This document shows positions 1 through 8,972 of a stretch of DNA of 64,000 nt, piece after piece; the first letter of the stretch is position 1, and each line of letters starts with the position of its first letter. The notes below the pieces were generated by a model, which saw only the letters and a program-made list of their open reading frames with translations, ran no database searches and was not told where the DNA came from. This stretch comes from Sphingobacterium paucimobilis HER1398. GTDB taxonomy: Bacteria; Bacteroidota; Bacteroidia; Sphingobacteriales; Sphingobacteriaceae. Made by a program: the position numbers and the translations under genes. The stretch is from assembly GCF_000416985.1 (NCBI RefSeq), contig NZ_ATDL01000016.1:310001-374000 (forward strand), written 5' to 3'.

Positions 1-1
1 G

Positions 2-643
2 ATACTTCGTAAAGTCATGAACTTTGAGCATTACATCACCATGTTCCATATCGAAGCGATGAACAAGATCATTATGGTGACGGGTTCTATCGTTGGTGTA
101 GCGTATCTAACGGAGTTGTTTATTGCATGGTACTCAGGTTCTGAATATGAGATGTACGCTTTTGCTAACCGTATTGCGGGACCGTATGCTTGGGCATATT
201 GGGCGATGATGACCTGTAACGTGATCTCTCCGCAGTTGTTCTGGTTCAAGAAAATCCGTACAAGTATTCCTATCTCTTGGGTATTGTCTATTATCGTAAA
301 TATTGGTATGTGGTTCGAACGTTTCGTAATTATTGTTACATCGTTGCACCGCGATTACCTACCTTCTTCATGGGCAATGTTCTACCCAACCTGGGTTGAC
401 GTCGGTATCTTTGTAGGTTCGATCGGATTGTTCTTTACTTTGTTCCTATTGTTCTTACGTTTCTTACCAGGTATAGCAATAGCCGAAGTGAAATTATTGT
501 TGAAGAGCTCTAGTTTGCAACATAAAACTAAGCTTGTTCAAGAAGGGGCATTCCCTGATGATCAAGTTGAGTTCTTTAGAGAATCAATGAAGAAATATGA
601 CTCTGTAACAGAGGAAGAAATTAACGCATTACGTAAAAAATAA
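2..643 (+). CDS. actC: Alternative complex III membrane subunit ActC (NrfD/PsrC family), 3' part
   Basis: The reading frame is open from the window edge, so this is the C-terminal ~213 residues of a longer protein. It is a polytopic NrfD/PsrC-type membrane protein with about four hydrophobic segments, then a charged cytoplasmic tail ending in a Glu/Lys-rich stretch. In alternative complex III, ActC is one of two large quinol-interacting membrane subunits. The identification rests mainly on context: it is followed at once by actD, actE and actF in the order known from Rhodothermus-type complexes. The stop codon lies 5 nt before the actD start, consistent with one transcript. The first ATG visible (position 17) is internal, because the frame continues upstream without a stop. 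Confidence 0.9.
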   Translation: MLRKVMNFEHYITMFHIEAMNKIIMVTGSIVGVAYLTELFIAWYSGSEYEMYAFANRIAGPYAWAYWAMMTCNVISPQLFWFKKIRTSIPISWVLSIIVNIGMWFERFVIIVTSLHRDYLPSSWAMFYPTWVDVGIFVGSIGLFFTLFLLFLRFLPGIAIAEVKLLLKSSSLQHKTKLVQEGAFPDDQVEFFRESMKKYDSVTEEEINALRKK

Positions 644-648
644 TAGCA

Positions 649-1185
649 ATGAGCAATACAAAATATATATTAGGAAGTTTTGCGGATCCTGACGAGATGA
701 TGGATGGGATTGATAAATTGCAAGCAAACAACATCAGCATATACGATTGTTTTACCCCTATGCCTATTCACGGTATTGAAGCTAAATTAGGTGTTAGACC
801 TTCTCGTCTACCGATAGCCGCATTCTGTTTTGGAGGTTTAGGATTGATATTAGGATTCAGCTTATTGTATTTCACTATGTCTTACGATTGGCCGATGAAT
901 ATCGGAGGTAAGCCTTCGATGCCATTGCCTAACTTTGTACCGGTTACTTTTGAGGTAACGATATTATTATGTGCATTGGGTATGGTAGCTACCTTCTTTT
1001 TCCGTAATCATTTGTTCCCAGGACGTGCACCACGTGTGATGGATCTGAGAGCTACGGACGACCGCTTTATCATTGCGATTGATGCACGTGATAATGCTGA
1101 TCATACGTTGATCGACAATTTGTTAAAAGAAGCTGGTGCAGTAGAAGTTAAGTACAATGAAAGAAAATATGTTAGTTATGAATAA
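649..1185 (+). CDS. actD: Alternative complex III subunit ActD (DUF3341)
   Basis: A 178-residue protein with two central hydrophobic segments (about residues 55-80 and 103-122). They are flanked by a soluble N-terminal part (LGSFADPDEMMDGIDKL) and a soluble C-terminal part containing FIIAIDARD. This is the DUF3341 arrangement of ActD, a membrane-anchored subunit of the quinol:cytochrome c oxidoreductase whose exact role is not known. It sits between actC and actE. Its last codons overlap the favoured start of actE, which suggests translational coupling. Confidence 0.92.
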   Translation: MSNTKYILGSFADPDEMMDGIDKLQANNISIYDCFTPMPIHGIEAKLGVRPSRLPIAAFCFGGLGLILGFSLLYFTMSYDWPMNIGGKPSMPLPNFVPVTFEVTILLCALGMVATFFFRNHLFPGRAPRVMDLRATDDRFIIAIDARDNADHTLIDNLLKEAGAVEVKYNERKYVSYE

Positions 1186-1813
1186 GAAGAATTTTCTTGG
1201 CGCTGTATGTGTAGCGGTAGCTTTCGCTGCAGTAACTACTGCTTGTGGTGACGGGACAACGCGTAGCACAGGTTTAGAATTTTCACGTAATATGTATGAT
1301 CCGATTGCTTATAATCCGGATCAGCCAAATAATAATTTTAAGAATAAGCAGACTGCACAGACACCTCCTGACGGAACGAATCCAATCGGTTTCGAGCGCT
1401 TCGGATCGGAGTACGAGAATACTGTTGAAGATTATACACGTGCAGGTGCTGAGTTAACTAATCCGCTTGAAGCGACAAAGGAAAACTTAGCACAGGGTGA
1501 GCATTTGTTTATCGCCAACTGTGCTGTGTGTCATGGTAAAGAGGGTAAAGGTGATGGTTCGATCACAAAGGATCGTCAAGTGACTGATTCGAGAGGAACT
1601 CGTAAGTTGGAGAATTTCCCTCCTCCTCCGTCGTATGCTATCTCTTCTGGAGCAAACTCATCTAGAGGTGGTGCTATGGCTGATCTTACAGCGGGAAAGA
1701 TTTATCATACTATTTACTACGGTTTGAATACAATGGGATCACACGCGTCTCAGTTGAATCCAGAAGAGCGTTGGAAAGTAGTTATGTATGTACAAGAATT
1801 ACAAAAGAAATAA
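1178..1813 (+). CDS. actE: Alternative complex III monoheme cytochrome c subunit ActE
   Basis: An exported c-type cytochrome lipoprotein. From the ATG at 1178 the protein starts MNKKNFLGAVC, a hydrophobic signal with a lipobox-like VTTAC, so Cys is the likely lipidated N-terminus. The CAVCH heme c motif follows about 110 residues later, inside GKEGKGDG, and a methionine near the C-terminus (NTMGSH) is a candidate axial ligand. Two in-frame ATGs lie upstream (1157 and 1169). I prefer 1178 because it gives a clean lipoprotein signal and an ATGAATAA overlap with the actD stop. ActE is thought to pass electrons from the multiheme subunit towards the oxidase encoded next in the cluster. Confidence 0.9.
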   Translation: MNKKNFLGAVCVAVAFAAVTTACGDGTTRSTGLEFSRNMYDPIAYNPDQPNNNFKNKQTAQTPPDGTNPIGFERFGSEYENTVEDYTRAGAELTNPLEATKENLAQGEHLFIANCAVCHGKEGKGDGSITKDRQVTDSRGTRKLENFPPPPSYAISSGANSSRGGAMADLTAGKIYHTIYYGLNTMGSHASQLNPEERWKVVMYVQELQKK

Positions 1814-1832
1814 CCTAACATCAATTTTATAA

Positions 1833-3068
1833 ATGGGAACTCACAATCATCATCACGATTATAATTTCAGCGAGCAGTATACTTTTGCTGGCACGGCTAA
1901 GGTGATTAGCCTAGTTGCTATCGTATTGGGTATAGCTGCCATTGCTTTCGGTATGTTATCAAGTGAACATATTATTGTTGAGCGTACATATGCTAACCTG
2001 TTATTGATGGGGTATTACTTTACTTGTGTATGTGCAGCAGGAGCATTTTTTGTCGCTCTTCAATTAGTAACACAATCGGCTTGGTCTGCTGGATTAATAC
2101 GTATCCCTCAGGCGATGGCGAGTATCTTGCCTATAGCATCTCTGGTTCTTCTAGTTATAGTAGGATTAGGGTTATATACGCACAATCTTTATCACCACTG
2201 GAATGCAGATGGCCTAATGGACCCAAATAGTCCAAATTACGATGCGCTAGTGGCTGGTAAGCAAGCTTTTTTGAATGTACCTGGATTTTTGATTCGTCAA
2301 ATCTTATTTATGGGTAGCTACAGTATCTTTGCTTTCATTTTGGCTAAGTTGTCTTACAACGAAGACTTAGAAGGTGGACTTACATCGTACAAAAAAGGAT
2401 TTAAACTTTCTGCTATTTTCTTAGTAGTATTTGGTTTTACAACACCAATTTGGTCTTTTGATACGATCATGTCGTTAGAGGCGCATTGGTTCTCTACCAT
2501 GTTTGGCTGGTATAACTTTGCTGCAATGTGGGTAAGTGGGCTATGTGTTATTACGGTAATACTTATCCTGTTGAAGAAAGCAGGTTATATGGCTTGGGTA
2601 AACGAAAATCACTTGCATGATTTAGGGAAGTTAATCTTTGGTTTCTCTATTTTCTGGACTTATGTTTGGTTTGCTCAGTTTATGTTGATCTACTACTCTA
2701 ATATTCCAGAGGAGACGGTATATTTCTACAAGCGTTTCGAACCAGAATATAAATTGTGGTTTTGGTTAAGTATTGTTATTAACTTTGTAGCACCTTTGTT
2801 ATTATTGGTGGACAGAGATCTGAAGCGTAAGCAGAACGCTATGTTGTTTGTCGCTATATTGTTGTTATGCGGTCACTGGTTGGATTATTATATTATGATC
2901 ATGCCAGGTACTGTTGATACAGAGAGAGGGTTCGGCGTTATAGAGGTGGGTACAGCTATCGGTTTCGTTGGATTGTTTACTTTCTTGGTGATGAATAAGT
3001 TGAGTAAACATGCTTTGGTGCCAAAGAATCATCCTTTCTTGGACGAAAGTTTACATCATCAGATTTAA
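1833..3068 (+). CDS. actF: Alternative complex III membrane subunit ActF
   Basis: A 411-residue integral membrane protein with about ten hydrophobic segments and a His-rich N-terminus (GTHNHHHDYNF). It is the second large NrfD-like subunit of alternative complex III and is related to ActC. The helices contain conserved acidic and aromatic residues (for example FDTIMSLEAHWFSTMFGWY) of the kind seen in ActF proteins. It follows actE by 19 nt and precedes coxB by 40 nt, so complex III and the terminal oxidase are encoded together. These are known to form supercomplexes in related bacteria; that this holds here is inference. Confidence 0.9.
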   Translation: MGTHNHHHDYNFSEQYTFAGTAKVISLVAIVLGIAAIAFGMLSSEHIIVERTYANLLLMGYYFTCVCAAGAFFVALQLVTQSAWSAGLIRIPQAMASILPIASLVLLVIVGLGLYTHNLYHHWNADGLMDPNSPNYDALVAGKQAFLNVPGFLIRQILFMGSYSIFAFILAKLSYNEDLEGGLTSYKKGFKLSAIFLVVFGFTTPIWSFDTIMSLEAHWFSTMFGWYNFAAMWVSGLCVITVILILLKKAGYMAWVNENHLHDLGKLIFGFSIFWTYVWFAQFMLIYYSNIPEETVYFYKRFEPEYKLWFWLSIVINFVAPLLLLVDRDLKRKQNAMLFVAILLLCGHWLDYYIMIMPGTVDTERGFGVIEVGTAIGFVGLFTFLVMNKLSKHALVPKNHPFLDESLHHQI

Positions 3069-3108
3069 TAGAACTAAAGAGATCACGTTCAAACGTTTAT
3101 TATAAGAA

Positions 3109-4428
3109 ATGAATTTAAAAATAAATAACAGGTTTAAATCCATAATGGGTTTACTACTATTGATCAGCTTTTGTTTTGTAGTGCCAGTATCGGCCGCACA
3201 AAGTGATTCTACTGTGGTGGATACTACAGCAACTGTTACAGCTGTTGCTACAACTGATTCAACATCAGTAGATACTGCTGGAGCGGCTGTTGTTACAGAT
3301 TCTAGTGCTACTGATGTGTCTGCAACAGCTACGGATGGAGCTGCAGTTGCGAAAGTAGAGGAGGCTACTAAAATAGCCCCTCAGGTTTACAAGAATTTTT
3401 TCTATTATGTGTTACTGTTCTTGGTAGCATGTACAATCATAGCAGTGATTGGAAAAATCCATTCGGTTTATGTGTTGACACGTAAGATGAACGGAAAGTA
3501 CAATCCACTGAGTAATAACAACTGGCAGGCGGGCTTGTTTCTTTTGTTTTTGGTTGTTTTCCTAGCGGGTGTTTACTATTCCTACGCTGTGTGGGGAAGT
3601 TGGGCTTGGCGCGATGCAGCGACCGAACATGGTAAAGCGATTGACCAGATGTTTATCATCACATTAGTGATTACTACTTTTGTTTTGGTAATAACGCATA
3701 TCGTTTTGTTGACATTTACCTATGTCTACAGAATGAGAGCAAAACGTATGGCTTATTATTATCCACATAACGATGCCATTGAGCGTATTTGGACAATTGT
3801 TCCAGCAATAGTATTAACTGTTTTGGTATTGTTCGGATTCTTTACATGGAGATCAATCACAAATGTTCCTGAGGAGTTACAAAAATCAGCAATACAAGTT
3901 GAGGTATTGGGAGAGCAATTCCAATGGCATGTTCGTTATCCTGGAGCTGATGGTATAATCGGTAAGCGTAATTACAAAATGACATCCCCTACAAATGGTT
4001 ACGGTATTGATTTTAACGATAAAAACTCGTGGGATGATATTCGCGGCGAAGACATTGTTATTCCCGTAAACAAATCCGTGCGTTTTCATATTATTTCTAA
4101 AGATATTATCCACTCATTCTATATTCCTGATTTCCGTGTACAAGTTAATGCGGTACCAGGTATGACTAACTATTTCCAGTTTACGCCTACTGTAACTACT
4201 GAGGAGATGCGCGATCGTATGAATGACCCTAACTACAATTTTATCATGTTATGTAATAAGATTTGCGGTTCAGGTCACTGGAATATGGGTAAAAAGGTAA
4301 TAGTAGTTACCGAAGCTGAATATAAAGATTGGTTGAGCAAACAACAAAAGTACTTCACAGAAGAACTTCAACAGGAGTTTGCTGGTACTAGTGAAGTCGA
4401 AGGGATTACAACAGCTTCTGTCAATTAA
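3109..4428 (+). CDS. coxB: Cytochrome c oxidase subunit II (CuA)
   Basis: A 439-residue subunit II. It has a signal-like N-terminus (1-30), then an unusual Thr/Ala/Val/Asp-rich low-complexity stretch (about 31-88), four hydrophobic segments (about 95-122, 141-162, 181-205, 226-248) and the periplasmic cupredoxin domain. CuA ligands are visible at H335, C382, C386, H390 and M393. The motif is CNKICGSGHWNM, so the usual Glu between the two cysteines, which binds copper through its backbone carbonyl, is Lys384. No fused cytochrome c domain is present. The protein accepts electrons from cytochrome c and passes them to subunit I, encoded 25 nt downstream. Confidence 0.95.
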   Translation: MNLKINNRFKSIMGLLLLISFCFVVPVSAAQSDSTVVDTTATVTAVATTDSTSVDTAGAAVVTDSSATDVSATATDGAAVAKVEEATKIAPQVYKNFFYYVLLFLVACTIIAVIGKIHSVYVLTRKMNGKYNPLSNNNWQAGLFLLFLVVFLAGVYYSYAVWGSWAWRDAATEHGKAIDQMFIITLVITTFVLVITHIVLLTFTYVYRMRAKRMAYYYPHNDAIERIWTIVPAIVLTVLVLFGFFTWRSITNVPEELQKSAIQVEVLGEQFQWHVRYPGADGIIGKRNYKMTSPTNGYGIDFNDKNSWDDIRGEDIVIPVNKSVRFHIISKDIIHSFYIPDFRVQVNAVPGMTNYFQFTPTVTTEEMRDRMNDPNYNFIMLCNKICGSGHWNMGKKVIVVTEAEYKDWLSKQQKYFTEELQQEFAGTSEVEGITTASVN

Positions 4429-4453
4429 TTGTTAAAAGAATTTATAATAGAAT

Positions 4454-6328
4454 ATGTCAAGCACAGTTATATCACACGACGCAGGTCATCATGATGCACA
4501 TGGTCATCACCATGAGACTTTCCTAACAAAGTATATCTTTAGTCAGGATCACAAGATGATTGCGAAGCAATTCTTGATTACGGGTATCATCATGGCCGTT
4601 TTCGCTATGCTATTGTCCCTTTTGTTCCGTATCCAACTCGCTTGGCCGGATAAGGATTTTCCAATTTTAGAAGTTTTCTTAGGTAAATGGGCCGAGGGGG
4701 GTCGTATTAAGCCCGAGTTCTTCTTGTCTTTAGTGACTATCCACGGTACCATGATGGTTTTCTTCGTATTGACAGCAGGCTTGTCAGGTACGTTTAGTAA
4801 CCTTCTGATACCTTATCAATTGGGAGCCCGAGATATGGCCTCTCCTTTTATGAACATGCTGTCCTACTGGTTCTTCTTTGTAGCCTGTGTGATTATGGTA
4901 GGTTCTTTCTTTGTTGAAAGTGGACCTGCATCTGCAGGATGGACGATCTATCCGCCCCTATCCGCTCTTCCTACATCTATCGCAGGATCAGGCTTAGGGA
5001 TGACATTGTGGTTAGCCAGTATGGTATTGTTTATTGCCTCTCAGGTAATGGGTGGTGTTAACTATATCAGTACAGTATTGAATATGCGTACTAAAGGGAT
5101 GGATCTTTGGAGAATGCCATTGACTATTTGGTCTTTCTTCCTGACAGCTATTGTTGGTTTACTTTCATTCCCAGTATTAGTTTCAGCTGTTGTATTGTTG
5201 ATATTCGACCGTTCTGCGGGTACTTCTTTCTACTTATCGGATTTGGTAGTAGGCGGTCAGATTTTACCTAATGAAGGTGGTTCTCCGATCTTGTTCCAGC
5301 ACTTATTCTGGTTCTTAGGTCACCCTGAGGTTTATATCGTTGTTATGCCTGCGTTAGGTTTGACATCTGAAGTTATCTCTACAAACTCTCGTAAACCGAT
5401 CTTCGGTTACCACGCGATGGTTTACTCTTTAGTAGGTATTACGGTATTGTCATTTATAGTTTGGGGACACCACATGTTTGTGACAGGTATGAATCCTTTC
5501 TTAGGAGGAGTATTTATGATTACAACGTTGATTATTGCGGTTCCTTCAGCAGTTAAGGCCTTTAACTATATGGCTACCCTTTGGAGAGGTAATATCCGTT
5601 TTACACCTGCAATGATGTTTGCTATCGGTATGGTATCTTTCTTTATTTCCGGTGGTTTGACAGGTATTTTCCTAGGTAACGCGACGTTAGATATTAATAT
5701 ACATGATACATACTTTGTTGTAGCTCACTTCCACTTGGTAATGGGATCTGCTTCTATATTTGGTATGTTATGTGGTGTTTACCATTGGTATCCTAAGATG
5801 TTCGGTAGAATGATGAACGAAAAATTGGGCTATTTCCATTTTTGGTTGACATTTATCGGCGCATATTTGGTGTTTTTCCCAATGCACTTTATGGGTATTG
5901 ACGGTGTGCCTCGTCGTTACTATGCTTTTACCGAGTTCCCTTTCATGGAGAAGTGGGTATCAGTAAACATATTGGTTACTTGGGCGGCTATTATAGCAGG
6001 TTTAGGCCAATTGGCATTCTTGATTAATTTCTTTGGTTCTATTTGGAACGGTAAGAAAGCAACTCAAAACCCTTGGAATTCAAATACACTGGAGTGGACA
6101 ACTCCTGTAGAACATATCCACGGAAACTGGCCAGGTGAGATTCCAACGGTATATCGTTGGCCTTATGATTACTCTAAGCCTGGACATGATGAGGATTTCA
6201 TCCCTCAGAATGTGCCGTTCTCTCAAACTATGAGTTCGAATATGATGCACGATTTTGAAGGTGATGAGGAAGCTGTTCGTATACAAGAGCAGTGGAATAA
6301 AGAAAATAATAGAGTAGTAGAAGGTTAG
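4454..6328 (+). CDS. coxA: Cytochrome c oxidase subunit I (heme-copper oxidase, A1 type)
   Basis: The 624-residue catalytic subunit. Heme a ligands are H97 and H427, the heme a3 ligand is H425, and the CuB ligands are H290, H339 and H340. Tyr294 is in the HPEVY motif. Glu292 in that motif, Asp127 (ARDMASP) and Lys368 mark intact D and K proton channels of the A1 class. About 12 transmembrane helices are expected and are consistent with the hydrophobic pattern. The N-terminus is His-rich (HDAGHHDAHGHHH), which could bind metal but is not a known cofactor site. The gene lies in the coxB-coxA-ctaA-ctaB cluster. Confidence 0.97.
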   Translation: MSSTVISHDAGHHDAHGHHHETFLTKYIFSQDHKMIAKQFLITGIIMAVFAMLLSLLFRIQLAWPDKDFPILEVFLGKWAEGGRIKPEFFLSLVTIHGTMMVFFVLTAGLSGTFSNLLIPYQLGARDMASPFMNMLSYWFFFVACVIMVGSFFVESGPASAGWTIYPPLSALPTSIAGSGLGMTLWLASMVLFIASQVMGGVNYISTVLNMRTKGMDLWRMPLTIWSFFLTAIVGLLSFPVLVSAVVLLIFDRSAGTSFYLSDLVVGGQILPNEGGSPILFQHLFWFLGHPEVYIVVMPALGLTSEVISTNSRKPIFGYHAMVYSLVGITVLSFIVWGHHMFVTGMNPFLGGVFMITTLIIAVPSAVKAFNYMATLWRGNIRFTPAMMFAIGMVSFFISGGLTGIFLGNATLDINIHDTYFVVAHFHLVMGSASIFGMLCGVYHWYPKMFGRMMNEKLGYFHFWLTFIGAYLVFFPMHFMGIDGVPRRYYAFTEFPFMEKWVSVNILVTWAAIIAGLGQLAFLINFFGSIWNGKKATQNPWNSNTLEWTTPVEHIHGNWPGEIPTVYRWPYDYSKPGHDEDFIPQNVPFSQTMSSNMMHDFEGDEEAVRIQEQWNKENNRVVEG

Positions 6329-6372
6329 GTATTAACCTACCTTCTATTACAAATTTGATAAAGTGTAGATAG

Positions 6373-7416
6373 ATGTATCCAGCTGGCGAAAAGCGGTTTA
6401 TTAGAATCAACAGATTTACGATATTTATTTTATTTGTCGTTATCACAGCTGGTGGGGTAGTTAGAAGTACGGGTTCGGGAATGGGATGTCCGGATTGGCC
6501 AAAATGTTTTAATCGGATTATACCCCCTACAGATGCTTCGCAATTGCCCGAAGGATACGAACAGCATTATATCGAAGGACGGGTTAAGAAGAATGATAGG
6601 TTTGCCAAGATGGTGGAAGCTTTTGGTTTTTCTAAGCTCGCGGATGATATTCGTCACGATGAGTCGATTTTGAAGCATGAAGAATTTAATGCTGTGAAGA
6701 CTTGGACGGAGTATATCAATCGACTTGCTGGTGTTGTCGCCGGTTTTGCGCTTCTTTTTTCGGCTATCTATTCCTTTACATACATAAAATCTAAGCCCGC
6801 AATTTTGGCGTGGAGCGTTCTTAATCTTTTTGCTGTAGTTGTACAGGCTTGGTTGGGATCAATAGTCGTATCTACTAACCTGATGCCTTGGGTGATCACT
6901 GTACATATGTTGCTTGCTCTGCTTATTGTAGCGATTAGCATATATACATTTTACCTAGCAACAACTTTCAGAAACAAAACGATTCTTATCAACTATCCTT
7001 CTGGGGGTCTTAAGGCACTAGCCATTTTATCTTTGGTGATTATGTTGGTGCAGGTCGTTTATGGGACGGAAGTTAGGGAGGCAATCGATCATCTGAACTA
7101 TTTAGGAAAGGAACGAGCTACTTGGATTGACTCGATAGGAAGTGTCTACGAAATCCATCGGATTTTAGCATACGTTACGTTAGGTATTACGGTGTTGTTT
7201 TTCTTCTTAGTGAAGAATAGATTCAGCAAGCTTTCTATCCAGAGCCGATATGCTTGGATTGTTTTGGTATTGGTATTGATTCAAATGGCGTCCGGGATTA
7301 TCCTCGCACGTTTTTCAGTACCCGCTGTTGCTCAGACTACACACTTGGTTATTGCAAGTCTGTTTTTTGGAGCACAATATTATTTGATGCTTTTGATGAC
7401 TAAGTTGAAGAGATAA
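6373..7416 (+). CDS. ctaA: Heme A synthase (COX15/CtaA)
   Basis: A 347-residue membrane protein that oxidises the C8 methyl of heme O to make heme A for the adjacent oxidase. The N-terminal GGVVRSTGSGMGCPDWPKC motif and eight hydrophobic segments fit the family. C39 and C45 are placed like the redox-active cysteine pair of other CtaA proteins. Histidines are present in ITVHMLL, YEIHRIL and TTHLVIA. The first conserved His site reads EYINRL, with Asn116 where many family members have His next to the conserved Glu. A long extracytoplasmic loop (about 47-108) separates helices 1 and 2. The gene lies 44 nt after coxA. Confidence 0.93.
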   Translation: MYPAGEKRFIRINRFTIFILFVVITAGGVVRSTGSGMGCPDWPKCFNRIIPPTDASQLPEGYEQHYIEGRVKKNDRFAKMVEAFGFSKLADDIRHDESILKHEEFNAVKTWTEYINRLAGVVAGFALLFSAIYSFTYIKSKPAILAWSVLNLFAVVVQAWLGSIVVSTNLMPWVITVHMLLALLIVAISIYTFYLATTFRNKTILINYPSGGLKALAILSLVIMLVQVVYGTEVREAIDHLNYLGKERATWIDSIGSVYEIHRILAYVTLGITVLFFFLVKNRFSKLSIQSRYAWIVLVLVLIQMASGIILARFSVPAVAQTTHLVIASLFFGAQYYLMLLMTKLKR

Positions 7417-7466
7417 TGGAGAACGTTTGTTTTTCTTTTTTAGCGTACTGGGAGGTGAAGAATTAA

Positions 7467-8372
7467 ATGAAAACCTTTATATCTGATTTTAACAAATTAG
7501 TCAAATTAAGATTAACGTTAACTGTTGTATTTTCGGCATCGATATCATTTTTGATTGGTGCGAATCAACAGGGTGAGGTTATGTGGTTCAATTGGATACT
7601 CTTGACATTAGGAGGTTTTTTGGTAACAGGGGCTGCTAATGGATTTAACGAGATCATTGAAAAGGATATAGATAAGTTGATGACGCGGACGATGGATCGC
7701 CCACTGCCTGCAGGTCGGATGACAACAGGGCAGGCGTTGGTGCTTAGCGTTTTTATGGGCATTTTAGGAACTTTGGTTCTTGTTCAGCTTAATTTTATCG
7801 CTGGTCTGCTTTCTGTTTTTTCTATATTTCTGTACGCGTTTGTATACACACCTTTAAAGCAAAAGTCGCCTATTGCGGTTTTCGTTGGTGCTATTCCAGG
7901 AGCATTACCGCCATTGATTGGTTATTATGCTGCTTTTAAGTCGGAAGGTTTTGGATTAGCCTATGCTTCTGTTAGCGAGGCAGCGGTAGTAGTTACGCCT
8001 TTGGTCTTGTTTGCGATTCAGTTTCTTTGGCAATATCCCCATTTTTGGGCAATCGCTTGGGTGGCTGATGAGGACTATAAAAAGGCAGGGATTCGTTTGT
8101 TGCCAACGACAAAGAAAGACTCAGTTTCTGCAGCTATGATACTTATTTCGGCGTTACTGATGATACCGGCTGGCTTTTTGCCCATGTATTACGGGTTTGG
8201 AGGTTTGGTTTTTACGATAGTGTCATTGTTGGGTGGGATAGCTTTTACTTGGTATGGCTATCAGCATTTTGTGCAGCGTACAGATGCATCGGCTAAAAAG
8301 GTCATGTATGTATCTTTTCTGTATTTACCATTGACACAACTCGTACTTTTATTTGATTTTAACCCTTTTTAA
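7467..8372 (+). CDS. ctaB: Protoheme IX farnesyltransferase (heme O synthase)
   Basis: A 301-residue UbiA-family prenyltransferase that attaches farnesyl to heme b to give heme O, the substrate of the preceding gene product. The prenyl-diphosphate/Mg motif reads NEIIEKDIDKLM followed by RTMDRPLP. The second motif region is YKKAGIRLLP. About nine hydrophobic helices are visible. It is placed between ctaA and the subunit III genes, with only 6 nt before the next start, as expected for an oxidase assembly operon. Confidence 0.95.
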   Translation: MKTFISDFNKLVKLRLTLTVVFSASISFLIGANQQGEVMWFNWILLTLGGFLVTGAANGFNEIIEKDIDKLMTRTMDRPLPAGRMTTGQALVLSVFMGILGTLVLVQLNFIAGLLSVFSIFLYAFVYTPLKQKSPIAVFVGAIPGALPPLIGYYAAFKSEGFGLAYASVSEAAVVVTPLVLFAIQFLWQYPHFWAIAWVADEDYKKAGIRLLPTTKKDSVSAAMILISALLMIPAGFLPMYYGFGGLVFTIVSLLGGIAFTWYGYQHFVQRTDASAKKVMYVSFLYLPLTQLVLLFDFNPF

Positions 8373-8378
8373 TTTAAG

Positions 8379-8963
8379 ATGGGAACCATAACAATGAATT
8401 TGGAAGAATTACAACAGTCGAGAAAGGCCAAAAAGTTTAACCTTTGGTTGGGAATCATAGGAATGTTTATGATGTTTGCTGCACTTTCTAGTGGGTTTAT
8501 AGTATATACCGCTAGCGGGGTAGACAAAGGAATCAAAACAATTTTGCCGCAGGCTTTTATTTATAGTACGTTGACGATAGTTCTTAGTAGTATTACGTTG
8601 CATTTAGCTTATTCTGCAGCGAAACTTGGAAATATCGGTAGACAAAAGCTATTGTTATTAATCACAGTAGCGCTTGGTGTAGTTTTTTTCGGATTACAGG
8701 TACATGCTTGGAAGATATTGACACAACAAGGTGTTTATTTTATTAATAATAATGCTTCGCAGTCGTTTATCTATGTATTTACGGGATTACACCTTTTACA
8801 TATTGTCGTGGGTGTGTTTGTTCTTTTAAGGGCTCTTACTGGAGTCTTGAAAGAGATACCACAAGACGATAATGTGTTTCGAATGGATCTAGCTACTGTT
8901 TTTTGGCATTTTCTAGATCTTTTATGGATTTATATATATGTTTTCTTACTTTTGAATCAATAA
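8379..8963 (+). CDS. Cytochrome c oxidase subunit III-like protein (first copy)
   Basis: A 194-residue membrane protein with five hydrophobic segments. The motif HLLHIVVGVFVLL and the terminal WHFLDLLWIYIYVFLLL are typical of heme-copper oxidase subunit III. It is shorter than the next gene product, also subunit III, from which it is separated by 9 nt. Start codon: ATG at 8379 (MGTITMNLEE) or the internal ATG at 8394; the first is used here. Subunit III contains no metal centre and stabilises subunit I. Tandem subunit III genes are common in Bacteroidota caa3 clusters. Confidence 0.9.
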   Translation: MGTITMNLEELQQSRKAKKFNLWLGIIGMFMMFAALSSGFIVYTASGVDKGIKTILPQAFIYSTLTIVLSSITLHLAYSAAKLGNIGRQKLLLLITVALGVVFFGLQVHAWKILTQQGVYFINNNASQSFIYVFTGLHLLHIVVGVFVLLRALTGVLKEIPQDDNVFRMDLATVFWHFLDLLWIYIYVFLLLNQ

Positions 8964-8972
8964 TAGTAAACA

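Noticed and set aside
1157..1177. Longer start for the ActE cytochrome at 1157 or 1169
   Set aside because: These add residues before a clean lipoprotein signal and overlap actD further. The 1178 start gives a normal signal and a short overlap.
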